A stretch of DNA of 64,000 nucleotides, from positions 92,196,649 through 92,260,648 of the forward strand of contig CM019830.1 of the NCBI GenBank assembly GCA_009763385.1. Direction: 5' to 3'. This document shows positions 20,461 to 32,799 of the stretch, in pieces; position 1 is the stretch's first letter; every line of letters begins with the position of its first letter. The notes under the pieces are model-generated. The model did not search any database. It worked only from the letters and a program-made list of their open reading frames with translations, and was not told the DNA's origin. The stretch comes from Coix lacryma-jobi var. lacryma-jobi. Lineage: Eukaryota > Streptophyta > Magnoliopsida > Poales > Poaceae. Both the position numbers and the translations under genes were made by a program.

Positions 20461-23400
20461 AGAATCTTGTCCTGAGATTCTGGACGAAAGACTTTTCCAG
20501 CGAATAGAAGCATAGCACCCATCCTTAATCACAGTCTATTGGCAGCTCAAGATATTGACTTCTCAATCGAACAGAGACTGTTATAAATAGAACAACTTTC
20601 TGATCTTTTATGTCATTTTTCGGTTACTAACTCGGGTCAGAAGAATTTTCTTCGCCGATTCACATAGAACATGGAGGTGCGCTCAAGTCATCATTGTGCG
20701 CTCAAGTCATCACTGTTGGGTTGAAAGAAAAACCAAAATTGTATTATTACTTTTGGGAGGAATCCAAGATAATATCACTTCAATTATTGGATTTTCGTTT
20801 GATTGGGACCATAGCAAAAATACATCTCTCGAGATGGTCAGGAACTGACTGACGGCAACCATTGTTTGTACTACTGTGAACATCTGTTCCATCAGATAGC
20901 AATCGATGGAAAGCTACATAAGATTCCATGCGTGCAATTCTCTTTCTCTGATGATAACACTGTATTACCTGAATCTGATAAGAGAGCGGTGAATGTGATA
21001 GCTGACTCTACCAATTCCATGTTTTCCCTAATCTTTCCTTACATAAATTCTCATTTCTTAAGCTGCGACAGTCACCAAGGTTGAATTTGATGCAACCTCT
21101 TGGGTAAAAATACCAAGTTACTAAATCTATGTACCACCGAGCAGATCAGCATCATTCTTCTTCATGGTGTAGTTGCAACTCAGTGGAAGTGACTTGTTGA
21201 ACTACTTGGGTCATAGAGCGATCTTCTCAAATTCTCTCCGCAATGTGGAAGCATAATCTGAAATCTGGCGGTTGGCACTTCAATTGGTTATCACTTTGCA
21301 TCTCTAGGAGTTGATTTTTGGTAGGACACCTTGACTACTCAAGAATAAGGGACTGATTCTGAAAATCCTTTCTGGCTTCATCCAAAATAAACTGGAATAA
21401 CCTTTTCATAGTAGCCAAACGCATCACCAAGCAGTCCTTACTCCAGGTATAATTCTGACTGAGTTACTAGGTTGGCATACCGTCTTGTATTACCATTAAA
21501 AATTTCTTGCGGATAGGGTTGGCTGGAACATGTCAGAGACTTGGATGTACGAGTGCCACAAACAATATCAGTGGGTTTACAGACTTCTGGCATAACATTG
21601 TTTTGTGAGACATAGCCTTCATAGCTACCAAAGAGTCATTTCTGAACTGGAGATTAGCTTCTCAATGGCAGGAACTAATCAGTTGTCTCTCAACACTAAA
21701 AAGCTCCAAGGTTTTAGCTTTTACTGCAAGCACTGTCGGATATCAATGCACATAGTCACCACCAAAGTCAGCAAAGAATCAGACACATCTGAGAAGATTG
21801 GGTTGACTACATGATCATCATGTCGATATGTATTAAGTTTAGACAGTCAACTTCTGGACCTCAGGAATCTGGTTAAATAACACACCATTTCTGTGGCTCA
21901 TTCCTTAGTTGTTACTTGTCCTCCTCAAGTATGTTGTGTCACTTAACATCACTATGACCATATATGATGCTCAATCTTTTGTTGTTGATCCAACAGAGTC
22001 CTTTGTCTACCGCCTCTTAGAGTCTGCTACTGCTTTCATCCTTGACCGATTCTGGAAAAGGTCATCATCTTTGCCACTTTCAGAAAGAAACATTGCCACA
22101 TCTGAGCCAACATAAGGATTTTTCTGAAGGAATATAGGAGATAATCAAGGAGGAAACTTCATGAAAGATAACACATTGGCGTAGTCCTGTAATAGATCTT
22201 GATTATAAACCACGATACCAGCGCGTGCCGAGCAGCACAAACTTGTGTCGGCCGCCACAAGCTAGGTTTCGTCACGGCACCATTAGTTTTTAACCAAGAC
22301 ACCATATTGAATCCATAACCAATGAGAAATCCCACATGACGCAGATAAATCTTGCATGGATAGGCATCACATGCAAGGCATAAGCTAGCAAAACAAGAAT
22401 GATCACAAGGTTCGAAAATCAACAAGGAGGTGATTTCAAGGACAAAACATGGCACAAGACAACAAGGACTTGTCTGGTGCACATCAAGGTCATGACAAGA
22501 CGAAAGATTTCAGGAACTTGATTTGGCCAAGCAGCAACAAAAGCAACCGAGGGGATACATGGGTTTGGGCATGGTCTCTACCACGGGGCAAGACAAACTA
22601 CAGGCAAAGGCTAGGGTTAGCGGGAACAAAACTTGGCTGGTCAAACAAACAAGGGCCTTCACAGCAAAGGGTACCAAACACCTATGGCTTGGGCAACACT
22701 TTTAAGGCCAAACTTGGATCTACAGGTTGGTTAGAGGCATGGCTACACAACAAGCATAAGCATACCACGATTTTGGATCTAGGATTTAGAGAGGTTAACT
22801 TAGGCTAGCTTGTCTAAGAAAAGGCATGGACAGGCCTAGGTTCAGGTTTTGGCACAAGCATTCTGACCCATCAGAACTAGACACACAAACACAGGTCGTT
22901 TAAGCAACAAGGGCTCTACTGGAGGCATCTCGGAAGGTCAGGAGGGCTTGGGCATGATTCTAACCGAAGGTTGACAAACCACTCATGTACTCACCGAAGA
23001 CAAAGGTTGGCTAACCACGACATCACAGAGATATCCGAACACCTACACACACCCTTAACAAGCATTTGGAATACACAAACAAACATCTATCTATACCACA
23101 CAAGCAAACATAGACATGCAAAACAAGGTAAACAGATGTTGTCATTATTTTATTTCATGTTTACTAGATTGGGGCATAACCCTATATCGAGGAGCAAACA
23201 TGCCAAGCAAACTAGGGTATACTTGTTTGTTAACTATAAACAGTTTACAATTTTAAGTTACAACTCACTTATTTAGCATATGAAGCTAACAACGAGCAAC
23301 AAACTCATGCATAGTCTACCTTCCAAGAAGGAATAAACAGACACTAGGTAACAACAACTAACAAGCAGCATGCAACAACTTGAATTTTGGGTACAATCAA

Positions 23401-25630
23401 CAACAGTTTAAAACATTCTAAACATGTTAGAAAAGCCAAATTACAGCCACTTAAATTAGTTGCAAGCTTTTAGTTCTTACGAGCATATGAGCTAGTATAA
23501 ATTAAAGCTGAATTAGAGAGCAATTACAAAGCATGGTGCACATAAAAACATAATTCTAGGCATAACCTTGTATGAAAAATAGTTTGTATAGATCTTAAAC
23601 ATGTTAGACAGTTCATGATTAACCCAGATTAAATTTCTTACATGCACTTACTAATTTACCTACTTTAGCAAGGTGAGACATAGAGTTGTTTTAATCTACT
23701 CCCAAAAAATTCTAGGAAGATTATGGCAGCTCACTCATGCATTTAGTAGGCTATTACTAGCATTTCAATATATTTGAGCAAGTAAAACAGCCTACACAAT
23801 TCTAACAACTAAACATGCTTAAAACAACTTAAACAGGTTTATTAAGTTTATTTAATGTTGTTAAACAACAAGTTTTACATTTTTCTTGCAGCAGTATGAT
23901 ACTAGTGATGTATGAAAATGAGTTTCACAAATTTTTAATTCATATAACTCTAGTTCTCATTATTGCAAGAAAACAAGCAGGAAACAAGATCACATGATTA
24001 TAGCATGAGAAGTAATTAAACAACAGATTTTAGTAATTTCCTTGCTAGAGCATGCTAACACAAGGCTTAACAAAACTAGAATTACAAGTCTAGGCAGCAC
24101 TTGGCAAACCCAACAAAACTGCACACAAAACAGTCTCAAACAGCAAGTTTTATGGTTTCTTTAGGTGGAGCATTTCAAACAAACTAACCCAATTGGTTTC
24201 ACCCAAAAGGGAGTTTCCTAACTTAAAACATGGAACTACAAACTTAGCATAGTTTTGCCACACAAGTAGCATAACACCAAACAAGCATTGGGTTACAACA
24301 AGACATTTCAACATAGGGGGAAACTTCTGACCATTAGAAACTTATTGTCTGACTACTCTACCAAGCAACGTGAAGCAGAGCAAGACAACACAGAATCATG
24401 ATGAACTAGTAGGGTTATTCAAACAACAGCATACAAGGTATTTATTCCTAGACTAAACAAGCCATCACTTATTTAGCTAATCACAAAAGCACTCATATAG
24501 AACATTGCACCCTACCAACCATCAAGATTAGGACCACATTACATCTAGCTTAGATCAACACACAACATCAATTAGAGCATTTATTTCTAACTTTTACAAG
24601 CAATCTAGCACATCATATTGAAGCACTAGTTTACAACAGACTTTCATAATTACAGGAACAAAGGTGGGGAAGCATTTGTATGCTCAAACAACTATCAAGT
24701 TTCATTATTACATTAGTCACACTTGACAACAAGTTGTTTATTATTAGAACAAAGGTGAGAGAAGCATGTTCATGAGCAATGCACAAAAAGATGTATACTC
24801 ATCCTATACGTCTTTACAAATTGCCAACCTAAGGCGACAATCACGTTTGTTCCTGTAAAACACGCACTCTCGATATAGCTAGTCGTCAACTATGCATACG
24901 CATTCGAGGTTAGCCTATGTGCAAAAAAACTCATTTTAGCCCATTCTCAAGATATATATACATTGCAGGAATTTAAATCTAAGTACTCTCATATATGCAT
25001 ACCCATATATATATGTAGCACCAAACTACTCGGATGATAAGTCTACCCATAATTAAATACCTTCAAATATACTTGTGTGTAACATGTATATAATTCAGTA
25101 CCAATCTAGCACACCCCTAGATCGGCGGTTGTCCGATCATGCTCTCACTAAACATTATACTACCCATTTCTTAAATAATTTACCCATAATTAAATACCTT
25201 CACTTGTATCTATGTGCTTAACGAGTACAAGTTCTAGTACCAAACTAGCTCTTCCCTAGACCAACGGTTGTTTGGTCATGCTCTTGTGATGTTGTATAAA
25301 ATAAATTCAACTACCCCACATATATGAGTACATCATATGTGAGGGCTACCTCCAACATTAGACCACAGGGTAGCATAGTGCGGTCATCTACACGTACCTT
25401 TTGAGTCGACGTGTCATTGCAAGAAAGTAAAACCCCCAAAGTTAGTATTACTTAACTAAGCCACCTGAAAGTCCTAATTGGGCGTAACTGGAGGTTGTCG
25501 CTAGCACATAGTTTACAAATTAGGTTTTGACAAACTTGCCTACTAGTTAAAGCTTTTTAGATAAAATAGGCTTTGCAAAATCAAAACTTTGTTTTAAAAC
25601 CATGCACATGATAGTATTATACTTAACCCT
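20461..25630. other. Interior of element E, about 5.2 kb without a recognisable gene
   Basis: AT-rich DNA, short scattered frames only. I see no gag, protease, RT, RNase H or integrase motif on either strand. Bounded by a polypurine tract on the left and a primer-binding-like site on the right, it fits a large non-autonomous (LARD-like) element or a very old one. A diverged tandem duplication of 137 bases lies at 25045-25318. Confidence 0.5.
25045..25318. repeat. Diverged tandem duplication, 137-base unit
   Basis: Both units begin ACCCATAATTAAATACCTTC (25045 and 25182) and share later blocks such as AGTACCAA and GGTCATGCTCT/CGATCATGCTCT, with many differences between. Confidence 0.65.
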
Positions 25631-25642
25631 GCTCTAATACCA
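25631..25642 (-). other. Primer-binding site of element E (tRNA-Met-like, one change)
   Basis: The minus strand reads TGGTATTAGAGC, one base from the standard TGGTATCAGAGC, a C-to-T change. It is two bases from the LTR edge at 25645. Confidence 0.6.
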
Positions 25643-25644
25643 GT

Positions 25645-25986
25645 TGTAGCAGAACCGCCTAATTTATAAGAGCACAAGTGCGAAAACCTCTGCCGGAGCA
25701 GCTGACTTAGCACACTTGAGCCCATATAAACCTGGTAGTCCGTGAAATCCTAAGGGATTTCAAACTTTTCAACATCTCAGCCAAGATCGCATGGTCAAGC
25801 AAATACAAGTCATGTCCACAGAGTTTTGCAGCGGAAATAATATTACAATAGAGTTCATAAATAATAATACAAGTTGAGTTCCACTTAATTTAGAAGAAAC
25901 AACATAACTTTGAAATGAATACCATAACATAAGTTGAAATACTTTGCTAGCTTGAGTGATATCCTCCAACAACAGCATAAGAGAAG
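25645..25986 (-). repeat. 5' LTR of element E, first piece (interrupted by F)
   Basis: Starts TGTAGCAGAACC beside the primer site. It is broken at 25991 by element F and resumes at 46735. It continues to 46844, where elements I and H interrupt it. The matching part of the 3' LTR was lost, so the two cannot be compared. Confidence 0.5.
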
Positions 25987-25991
25987 AAGTA

Positions 25992-26625
25992 TGTTGGCAA
26001 CACACTTGCCTTACCCTCGCACACGTGCAGGGGAGTGGCGAAGGTGGCCGATCGTCAAACCAAATGCGAAGGTATAGGAACAGTGGTGCTGTAGCTCTAT
26101 TCCACAAAAAACTGTCCCCATTACACTGTTCATCCCCTGGTATTTATAGGGAATACCAAGGGGCACTAACCAAATTACCAAAGGGCACAAGAAAGATTCC
26201 TTTACGCTGTACAACGGAAGGGCAGAATCGTACAAACACAGATGGTATAGAAACCCTAGCTAGCCTTCCATATGTCCACCGCCACCCGGCTCGCGATCAC
26301 CGTCACGAGAACGCGAGGGTTGACCTCCGACTTGTGAAACCATCCCTCCCGTCGCGAGGTCCGCGTCCGCTCGCCACCCGTTGAGCCCAAGCCTCCTAGC
26401 GAAGGTGTGCGGGACGGGCGAGGGTTGCTTCCAGTGTTCTTCACGCCTTTTGTCGGCAACAACTGTTAAACATCCCGAGGGTCGGGCCAGTACCCGAGGG
26501 TTAGAAAGGTGACTCGAGGGACTTAACTAATGACAAGGGTTTTCACGAAGGTGCGCGGGGCACCCGAGGGTTGTTTCCTGATTCAGCCTGCGTGATGTCA
26601 CTGCCGAGGGTCCCTTCCCCCAACA
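25992..26625 (-). repeat. 3' LTR of element F
   Basis: 634 bases, TGTTGGCAAC to CCCCCAACA. Minus-strand TATA CTATAAATA near 26143-26151. By eye it differs from the other LTR by about 25-30 changes, most of them transitions. Confidence 0.9.
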
Positions 26626-26640
26626 GTAGCCCCTCGATGA
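26626..26640 (-). other. Polypurine tract of element F
   Basis: The minus strand reads TCATCGAGGGGCTAC directly before the LTR start TGTTGG. Confidence 0.6.
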
Positions 26641-26841
26641 CTTGGATCTAAAAAATGGTCTTTAGGCCCAAGCAGTGCCTTTGTTTGGAAATGAACAGTG
26701 TCCCTCGGCAGCGACGCCCGCGGCTGCTTGTGGACCGGGTCGTTGTATTTTATTTGTGATGTTGGGGTCCATCTCGTTTTTTGCGCCGTGGTTTTCGGGG
26801 TCTGAGCCGATTTTGTCGGGCTAGATGCATCGTGCCTTGGC

Positions 26842-26850
26842 CTATAAATA
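26842..26850 (+). promoter_or_regulatory. TATA box of the antisense gene in element F
   Basis: CTATAAATA lies 150 bases upstream of the first ATG (27000) of the plus-strand gene and points away from the LTR promoter. The same nonamer occurs in front of the plus-strand gene of element A. Confidence 0.6.
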
Positions 26851-29562
26851 TGTGGGGTTGGTGGATGGTTTGAAACTGTGCCATCCTTTTGCTATAGCCA
26901 ACCTGCTGCAGCGATTTGCTTGTACCTAGGGTTTGTTTTAGTTTGTTTGCAAAGGTTGAGTTGGTCGATCGTTGTGCGAAGTTTGAGTCAGCTAAAGAGA
27001 TGGCTAGGTTGAAGCAGACTGCTCGTGTTGCATCTCCGTCCGGCGCGGACGAGGGGATAAGCTTTGAGTTTGGGCTTAGTCGAGTTTGTAACTCGGATTT
27101 TGCCTCGTACAACAGGCGAGGCTGGATCGAGGAGGGAAAGGCGAGGGCCAGCTCTGGAGAGACTATGCCGAAGCCGGAGGCTGACGAAGTCGTGGTGTTT
27201 GAAGAGTTTTTTGAAGCAGGTCTGCGATTTCCAACGACTTCATTCGTAACTTCGGTGCTTCAGCGTTTTAAACTGAAGTTCCATCAGCTGACACCTTCGT
27301 GCTTTACGAAGTTGTCTATTTTCGTTTGGGCTTGTCGCTCTCAGGGCATTGTTCCGCATGTCGAAGGTTTTGTGCGGACGCACCGCGTCCATATGCAGCC
27401 GAGGAAGATAACTGACAGCGAGGGTAGCGTTTGTTTTGGTCAGTTTGCTGTGTACACATTCTGCCATAGGGCTGGTTCAGAACTTCCGGTGCAAGCTCAG
27501 AAAAATAAGTGGATGAGCGGGTGGCAGGAGCACTGGTTTTACTACAAGCTTGGTGGGGCTGCTGAGCTGTGTGGCGAGCTTCCACCCCTCGGAGATGTGA
27601 GCGCCGAGGCCTTGATGTCCGGAGAAGCACATGCGGCAGTTGACTGTTTGAGGGTTGTCGCTCGCTCTCAGTGTGCTCGCGACTTGGTAGAGGAGTACTG
27701 CTGCGCCAAGTTTTGGCCACTCAACCGGAAGCAAGTTTGGTTCGCGGTTGAGGATGTATCTGCCTATGAGGCGAGGGGTCTGAAGAGACCAATGCTTGAT
27801 TTGAACAAGATCTGGGAGAGTACTCTTAAGAAATTTCCTAGTCGGGAAGCTGGCGTCGAAGCTATCATGAAAAGGGTTCAACAAACTGTTGAAATCCTTG
27901 TCGGGAAGTTGTCGACCCTCGAGGTTAAGGCCATTCATGGCGCTGTGGGGAGCAGCGGTCGAGTCAATAGGCTCTTTGACATGCTTGGGATTTCGTATCC
28001 TGATTAGCCCGCACCCTCGAGCGAGGATGCGCCGGAAAAGAGAAAGCGCACATCCGCGGAGGAGAAAGGGGTTGTCTCACGGTCGAAGAGGGGTCGTGGT
28101 CGGGGTCGTGGCAGCGCTGGCGGCCGAACCAAAACGCTGGCGACGAAGGTTGCTATGGCGTCGGGCGCCGCAGGTACTTCCTCTTCCTCGGCCGTCGTAT
28201 CGGCGACGGGTGGCCGAGGTGTCGCGAGGGTCGTAGGTCAAGTGTCGCGCGTCGGTGGGATTGGAGCTCTGATCCATATTTTGGATGACGAGGGTGCCTC
28301 CGATGACGATGACAAGGAGGAAGAGAAAGAAATCGAGAAGGGGGCCGATTCTGAGGATGATTCGTCTGATGAGGCTAGTGATACCTCTGGCAACGAGGGC
28401 GACTCGACGAAGAAGTTTCCATCGGTGATGACCGTGGGAAAGCGATTGTCTCGTCGAGCGCTGAAGTTGAAAATGCCCGAAGGATTGATGAGATGCTCCG
28501 GGACCTCGAGCATGAGAGCCCGGAGCGAGGGCTAGTGCCCGAGTTCGCGGGGTCACACATTTGGATTGATGGTTTTGAGGTGAGAGGTGAGCTTGAATCT
28601 GAACGAAATCCTGGTAAGAGGCCATATGGCGAAGCTAGCCGGTCTAGCCTTCCTTACATTGCCAAGAAAGTTGGAGTTTCGGATCCGGCTACAGAGCTTT
28701 TCACGAGTCCGGACCTTCGAGAGTGCCATTTGCAATGCGCTCCGGAGGAAAGACGTTTTCTTGGGCGTGTGTTTGGTCGGGTTTGTGTGCCGGAAGCCGA
28801 GCTTCGATTAGTGAACCAACCATTGGACGAGCTTCACGATGATATTGACGTTAAGTTGGCTGAGCTGATGCTTCTGAGTCGCTCTGCGCGCCGAAGGGCT
28901 GGTATAAATGATGACTTTTTAAGGAGATGGTTGGCCGAGGTTGAAAAAGAAAATAAAGACCTTCGGCGAAGCTTGGAAAACAAAGAGATTGAGCTTAAAG
29001 GAGCTTTATAAAAAGTTCAGAAAACTCGAGAAGAAGCACAGGTTGTTGTGAACCGTAACACTGAGCTGTTATCTGCCTGCCATGATAAGGGTAAAGATTT
29101 GATTTCTGCGAAGAGTCGCATAGAAGAACGGACCTCGGAAATGGCTTCGCGGTCAGAGGCGTGACAGGAAAGCATGGGAAAATTAAGGGAAAAGTTGATA
29201 CCTGCTTGACCAAAGCCGGCGGCTCTGCCAGGGAACCGTTGCCCACTGCTAATGCGGAGGCTTTCGAAGGTTGGATAAGTAACGAGCTTGATGTCTTTAG
29301 TTCACTGGTTGGTAATGCAGCCGACTTCAGGGGTTACGCCGGAGCTTTAGCGATGGCCGGTACACTTCGCCAAGCAGACTGCGATCACCTTCGCAAGATC
29401 AGAAAGCCGAACCACGTTTTCCCAATGGTTGACGAGGTGCGAAAAATGAAGGTTGATGACGCGGAGGTTCGGAATTGTGCGATGCGCTTGCTTCGCAAAT
29501 TCTGGATTGCTGGTGGAGGTCGTGCTCTTGCCTTCGAAGAGGCTGCCGAAGCTACACGTCAG

Positions 29563-29656
29563 GTTTGTGGTATTGGTGTAAAGTTGGTTTTCAGTTTCTT
29601 TAGGTGAGAATTGTTGGCATTGAACTCTGTGTCCCCCTCCCCGTTTTTTCTTGTAG
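29563..29656 (+). other. Probable intron 1 of the element F antisense gene
   Basis: The donor is CGTCAG|GTTTGT and the acceptor TTTTCTTGTAG|GCTCGG, after a pyrimidine-rich run. Phase 0 on both sides keeps the frame open. Confidence 0.65.
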
Positions 29657-29932
29657 GCTCGGAAGGACGTGATGCCTTCGCTTTCTGCGACCGGTGATGC
29701 TGCTGGTTGCTCTGAAGCCACACCTGCGCACGGTTCTTCGGACGCCCCTCCGGTAGAAGAGGCTCCCTCGGCCGAAGAGGCTGTTGCTGCTGTGGTGTCT
29801 GCTGTTGACGAAACAGCTGAGGTCGAGGCAACTGCTGTTGGCCAAGCAACGGCGGGGGCTGCTGCGACTGTCGAAACTGAGCGTGCCGTGACTGTCGAGG
29901 TTGAGGCGGAGGAGTAAGGGGATGCCGAGCAG

Positions 29933-30042
29933 GTGTGAGGTGCAGGGTTGGTTTTCAAGAAGTTGTAATTTTGTAAAAAATTTAGGTGTGGGAGGGGTTG
30001 GTGCAAAACACTGAGATTTTTTTTGAATGTTTGCCAATGCAG
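29933..30042 (+). other. Possible intron 2 of the element F antisense gene
   Basis: The donor is GAGCAG|GTGTGA and the acceptor TTTGCCAATGCAG|GTTCCT. Both sides are phase 0. The model needs the TAA at 29915-29917 to be a later nonsense change, so it is less sure than intron 1. Confidence 0.4.
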
Positions 30043-30780
30043 GTTCCTGATGGAACCGTACTTGAGGTGTTTGATGTGACACCTCTCACGTTAAATTATC
30101 AGGATACTTTTATATCTGGTGAATCATGGGCTCGGGCGAAGTTCAAACACCCCTCGCTTTCTTTCGAACGTTTTTGGTGGTCGAAGTTGCGGAGGTATGA
30201 TTTGAAGAACAGCCGATCGAGCCAATTTTGGCGTGACGCGGATTATACGGACCGGCAAGCTACGCGATTTTTGTTTGGCTCTATCTCTTCTTCTTCGCAA
30301 CCCGTTGTTGATGATGACATTGATGATAAAACGACCTTCGACTATTTGTTTGGGTGTAGCAACCTTAATGTAGGTTCAGACGGTTGTATTGTAATTCCAA
30401 AGGAGGAGCCTTCAGAGATTAATGATGTAGATCGAAGGTATATGTATAGGGCGAGGGTGCTGCCCGGTGAATTACCACTTGTGCTCGTGGCTCCTTTGCT
30501 GTGGGGACCTATTGTTCTGATGGAGCTGGGGTTTGAAGAGGGTTACGAGGGTTGTGAAGATGTAATGTTGATTGAAAACGGCGAAGACTCTTTATAGCTT
30601 TGTACTTTTTAGATTATTTTTACCATACTGTAGTGTTTTGTACTTACAGAGGAAAGTTATAAGATAGATTGTTGGCCTTTTGTAACATTTTTTTTGGAAC
30701 TGATAAGGAAGATGACTTTTTACCTTCGCTCAGTCTATGGCGGAGTTTGAGTTATTGCGCAATTGACGTGCTTTGTTAAA

Positions 30781-31100
30781 CGTTGACGCTCCCCTTTATG
30801 TTAGCGAGGCTCGCTTAACGTTTATGTAAGCTGATTAGGAAAAAACGGCGACGCCCCCTTTTCTTTTAGCGAGGCTCGCTTAACGTTTATGTAAGCTATT
30901 TAGGAAAAACATCGACGCCCCCTTTTTCTTTTAGCGAGGCTCGCTTAACGATTATGTAAGCTGTTTAGGAAAAACAGCGACGCCCCCTTTTCTTTTAGCG
31001 AGGCTCGCTTAACGTTTGTGTAAGCTGATTAGGAAAAACAGCGACGCCCCCTTTTCTTTTAGCGAGGCTCGCTTAACGTTTGTGTAAGCTGATTAGGAAA
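30781..31100. repeat. Tandem repeat block 1 in element F, 65-base unit, about five copies
   Basis: The marker GCGAGGCTCGCTTAACG falls at 30804, 30869, 30934, 30999 and 31062. Each unit holds the small inverted repeat GCGAG-G-CTCGC and GACGCCCCCTTTTC. Confidence 0.9.
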
Positions 31101-31189
31101 AACAAGTGTATGAAGCAAGTCGTTACGGTTGTCTACTAGTTGTAGGTGGTGACAGTGTTTGCCTTGCAAACCTCTGGCTTTTTCTGCGA

Positions 31190-32015
31190 GTTTGCTTTGT
31201 TTTTCTTGACTTCGCGCCTCCCCTTATCTGAGGTGGAAGTGGAGTTTGTTCTGTTTTTGCGAGGGTACTTGCATTTTTTGGACTTCGCGCCTCCCCTTGT
31301 CTTAGGTGGAGGTGAAGTTTGTTTTACAAGCCCCTGGCATTTTTGCGAGGTTACTTGCATTTTTTGGACTTCGCACCTTCCCTTGTCTTGGGTGGGGGTG
31401 AAGTTTGCTTTACAAGTCCCTAACGTTTTTGCGAGGGTACTTGTATTTTTTGGACTTCGCGCCTCCCCTTGTCTTGGGTGGAGGTGAAGTTTGCTTTACA
31501 AGACCCTGGCGTTTTTGCGAGGGTTCTTGCATTTTTTTGACTTCGCGCCTCCCCTTGTTTTAGGTGGAGGTGAAGTTTGATTTACAAGCCCCTGGCGTTT
31601 TTGAGAGGGTTCTTGCATTTTTTGACTTCGCGCCTCCCCTTGTTTTAGGTGGAGGTGAAGTTTGCTTTACAAGCCCCTAGCGTTTTTGTGAGGGTTCTTG
31701 CATTTTTTTTTGACTTCGCGTCTCCCCTTGTTTTAGGTGGAGGTGAAGTTTGCTTTACAAGCCCCTGGCGTTTTTGCGAGGGTTCTTGCATTTTTTGACT
31801 TCGCGTCTCCCCTTGTTTTAGGTGGAGGTGAAGTTTGCTTTACAAGCCCCTGGCGTTTTTGCGAGGGTTCTTGCATTTTTTGACTTCGCGTCTCCCCTTG
31901 TTTTAGGTGGAGGTGAAGTTTGCTTTACAAGCCCCTGGCGTTTTTGCGAGGGTTCTTGTATTTTTTGACTTCGCGCCTCCCCTTGTTTTAGGTGGAGGTG
32001 AAGTTTGCTTTTTCC
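31190..32015. repeat. Tandem repeat block 2 in element F, 85-86-base unit, about ten copies
   Basis: The marker GACTTCGCG recurs at 31208, 31281, 31367, 31453, 31539, 31624, 31712, 31797, 31882 and 31967. Right-hand copies are almost identical, left-hand copies more diverged. The block lies between integrase and the antisense gene. Confidence 0.9.
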
Positions 32016-32315
32016 AAGTTTGCTTCGAAAAAGTTTGTTTTTCGAAGCAATCTCCGGGGTTTTTCATCGATTATAAGCGCTCTTGATGAAGAGTTGCTTT
32101 TTCAATGTTTATGGAGTAAAAGAACAATTTTGGTTTTGTTTTTTGGGGGTTGTTGCTTATATTAAGGATTTGGATACTGCCTCGTTAAAAAACCTTACGC
32201 CCCTTCGCAAGGAAAAAGAGTGCAGCTCCTTTGTCTTTGTTACAATCATGGAACTGAAAAAGTCAAGAGAAAGAAAAAAACAAATTACATGTTGCGAGAG
32301 CTCGCTAAGGCTCCG

Positions 32316-32799
32316 CTATGGATAGTATTTGCGAAGGTCGCCCACGTTCCAGGTGTGAGGCAAGCGGTTTCCTTCTCTATTAGAGAGATGATAGGACCCA
32401 TGACGATTGCATTCTACTGTCAGGTAAGGTCTTGTCCATTTTGGTTGAAATTTTCCCGCCATGTTGGCGTTTTGCTTACGAATAAGGACGAGGTGACCCT
32501 TCTTCAAGTCTTTGATTCTCAACTTTTTGTCTCTCCATTTTTTGGTTTCTTCCTGATACTTGCGAAGGTTGTGCACTGCATTGCATCTTGTTTCCTCGAG
32601 CAAATCTTTATCAAGCAGCTGGTTTTGTTCATCCGATTCGAGGGTTGTTCTGAGAGAGGCGTGTTTCAATTCTTCTGGTAACACAGCTTCTTCCCCAAAT
32701 AGGAGCCTAAAAGGTGTGAATTTGGTAGCTCTGCATTCCGAAGTGTTATGGGACCAGGTGACCGAGGTTAGCTCTTCCGCCCATTTTCCCTTGGGCCTA
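32316..32799 (-). pseudogene. Element F integrase, C-terminal part (split by element G)
   Basis: The frame encodes the end of the integrase catalytic core and the C-terminal domain: KGKWAEELTSVTWSHNTSE, then ATKFTPFRLLFGEEAVLP and a basic tail ending at 32316-32318. It continues the core found at 40851-41471. The junction is the element G insertion with a 5-base duplication. Integrase would join the DNA copy to host DNA. Confidence 0.8.

Larger units (their letters stand above)
27000..30597 (+). pseudogene. Antisense gene of element F (Transposase_28 / 'putative gypsy type transposon' family), H3-like N-terminus
   Basis: The first in-frame ATG is 27000. The N-terminus reads MARLKQTARVASPSG, close to the histone H3 tail. 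Residues of about 60-130 (VVVFEEFFEAGLRFP...IFVWACRSQGIVPHVEGF) look like the domain known as putative gypsy-type transposon (Pfam Transposase_28). After a TAG at 28005-28007 the same frame goes on with a basic, Arg-Gly-rich and KRKR patch, then an acidic Ser-rich stretch and coiled coil. Lesions: that TAG, a shift near 28400, TAA 29009-29011, TGA 29162-29164 and a further shift near there. Two introns (29563-29656 and 29933-30042) join in frame to a last exon ending at 30597. Likely nuclear; function unknown. Confidence 0.65.

Noticed and set aside
22449..22808. 119-residue plus-strand frame in element E
   Set aside because: Low-complexity composition, no domain, no promoter or splice context.
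28137..28154. LATKVA in the antisense protein compared with LATKAA of histone H3
   Set aside because: Too short and in a low-complexity basic region; likely chance, unlike the N-terminal match.
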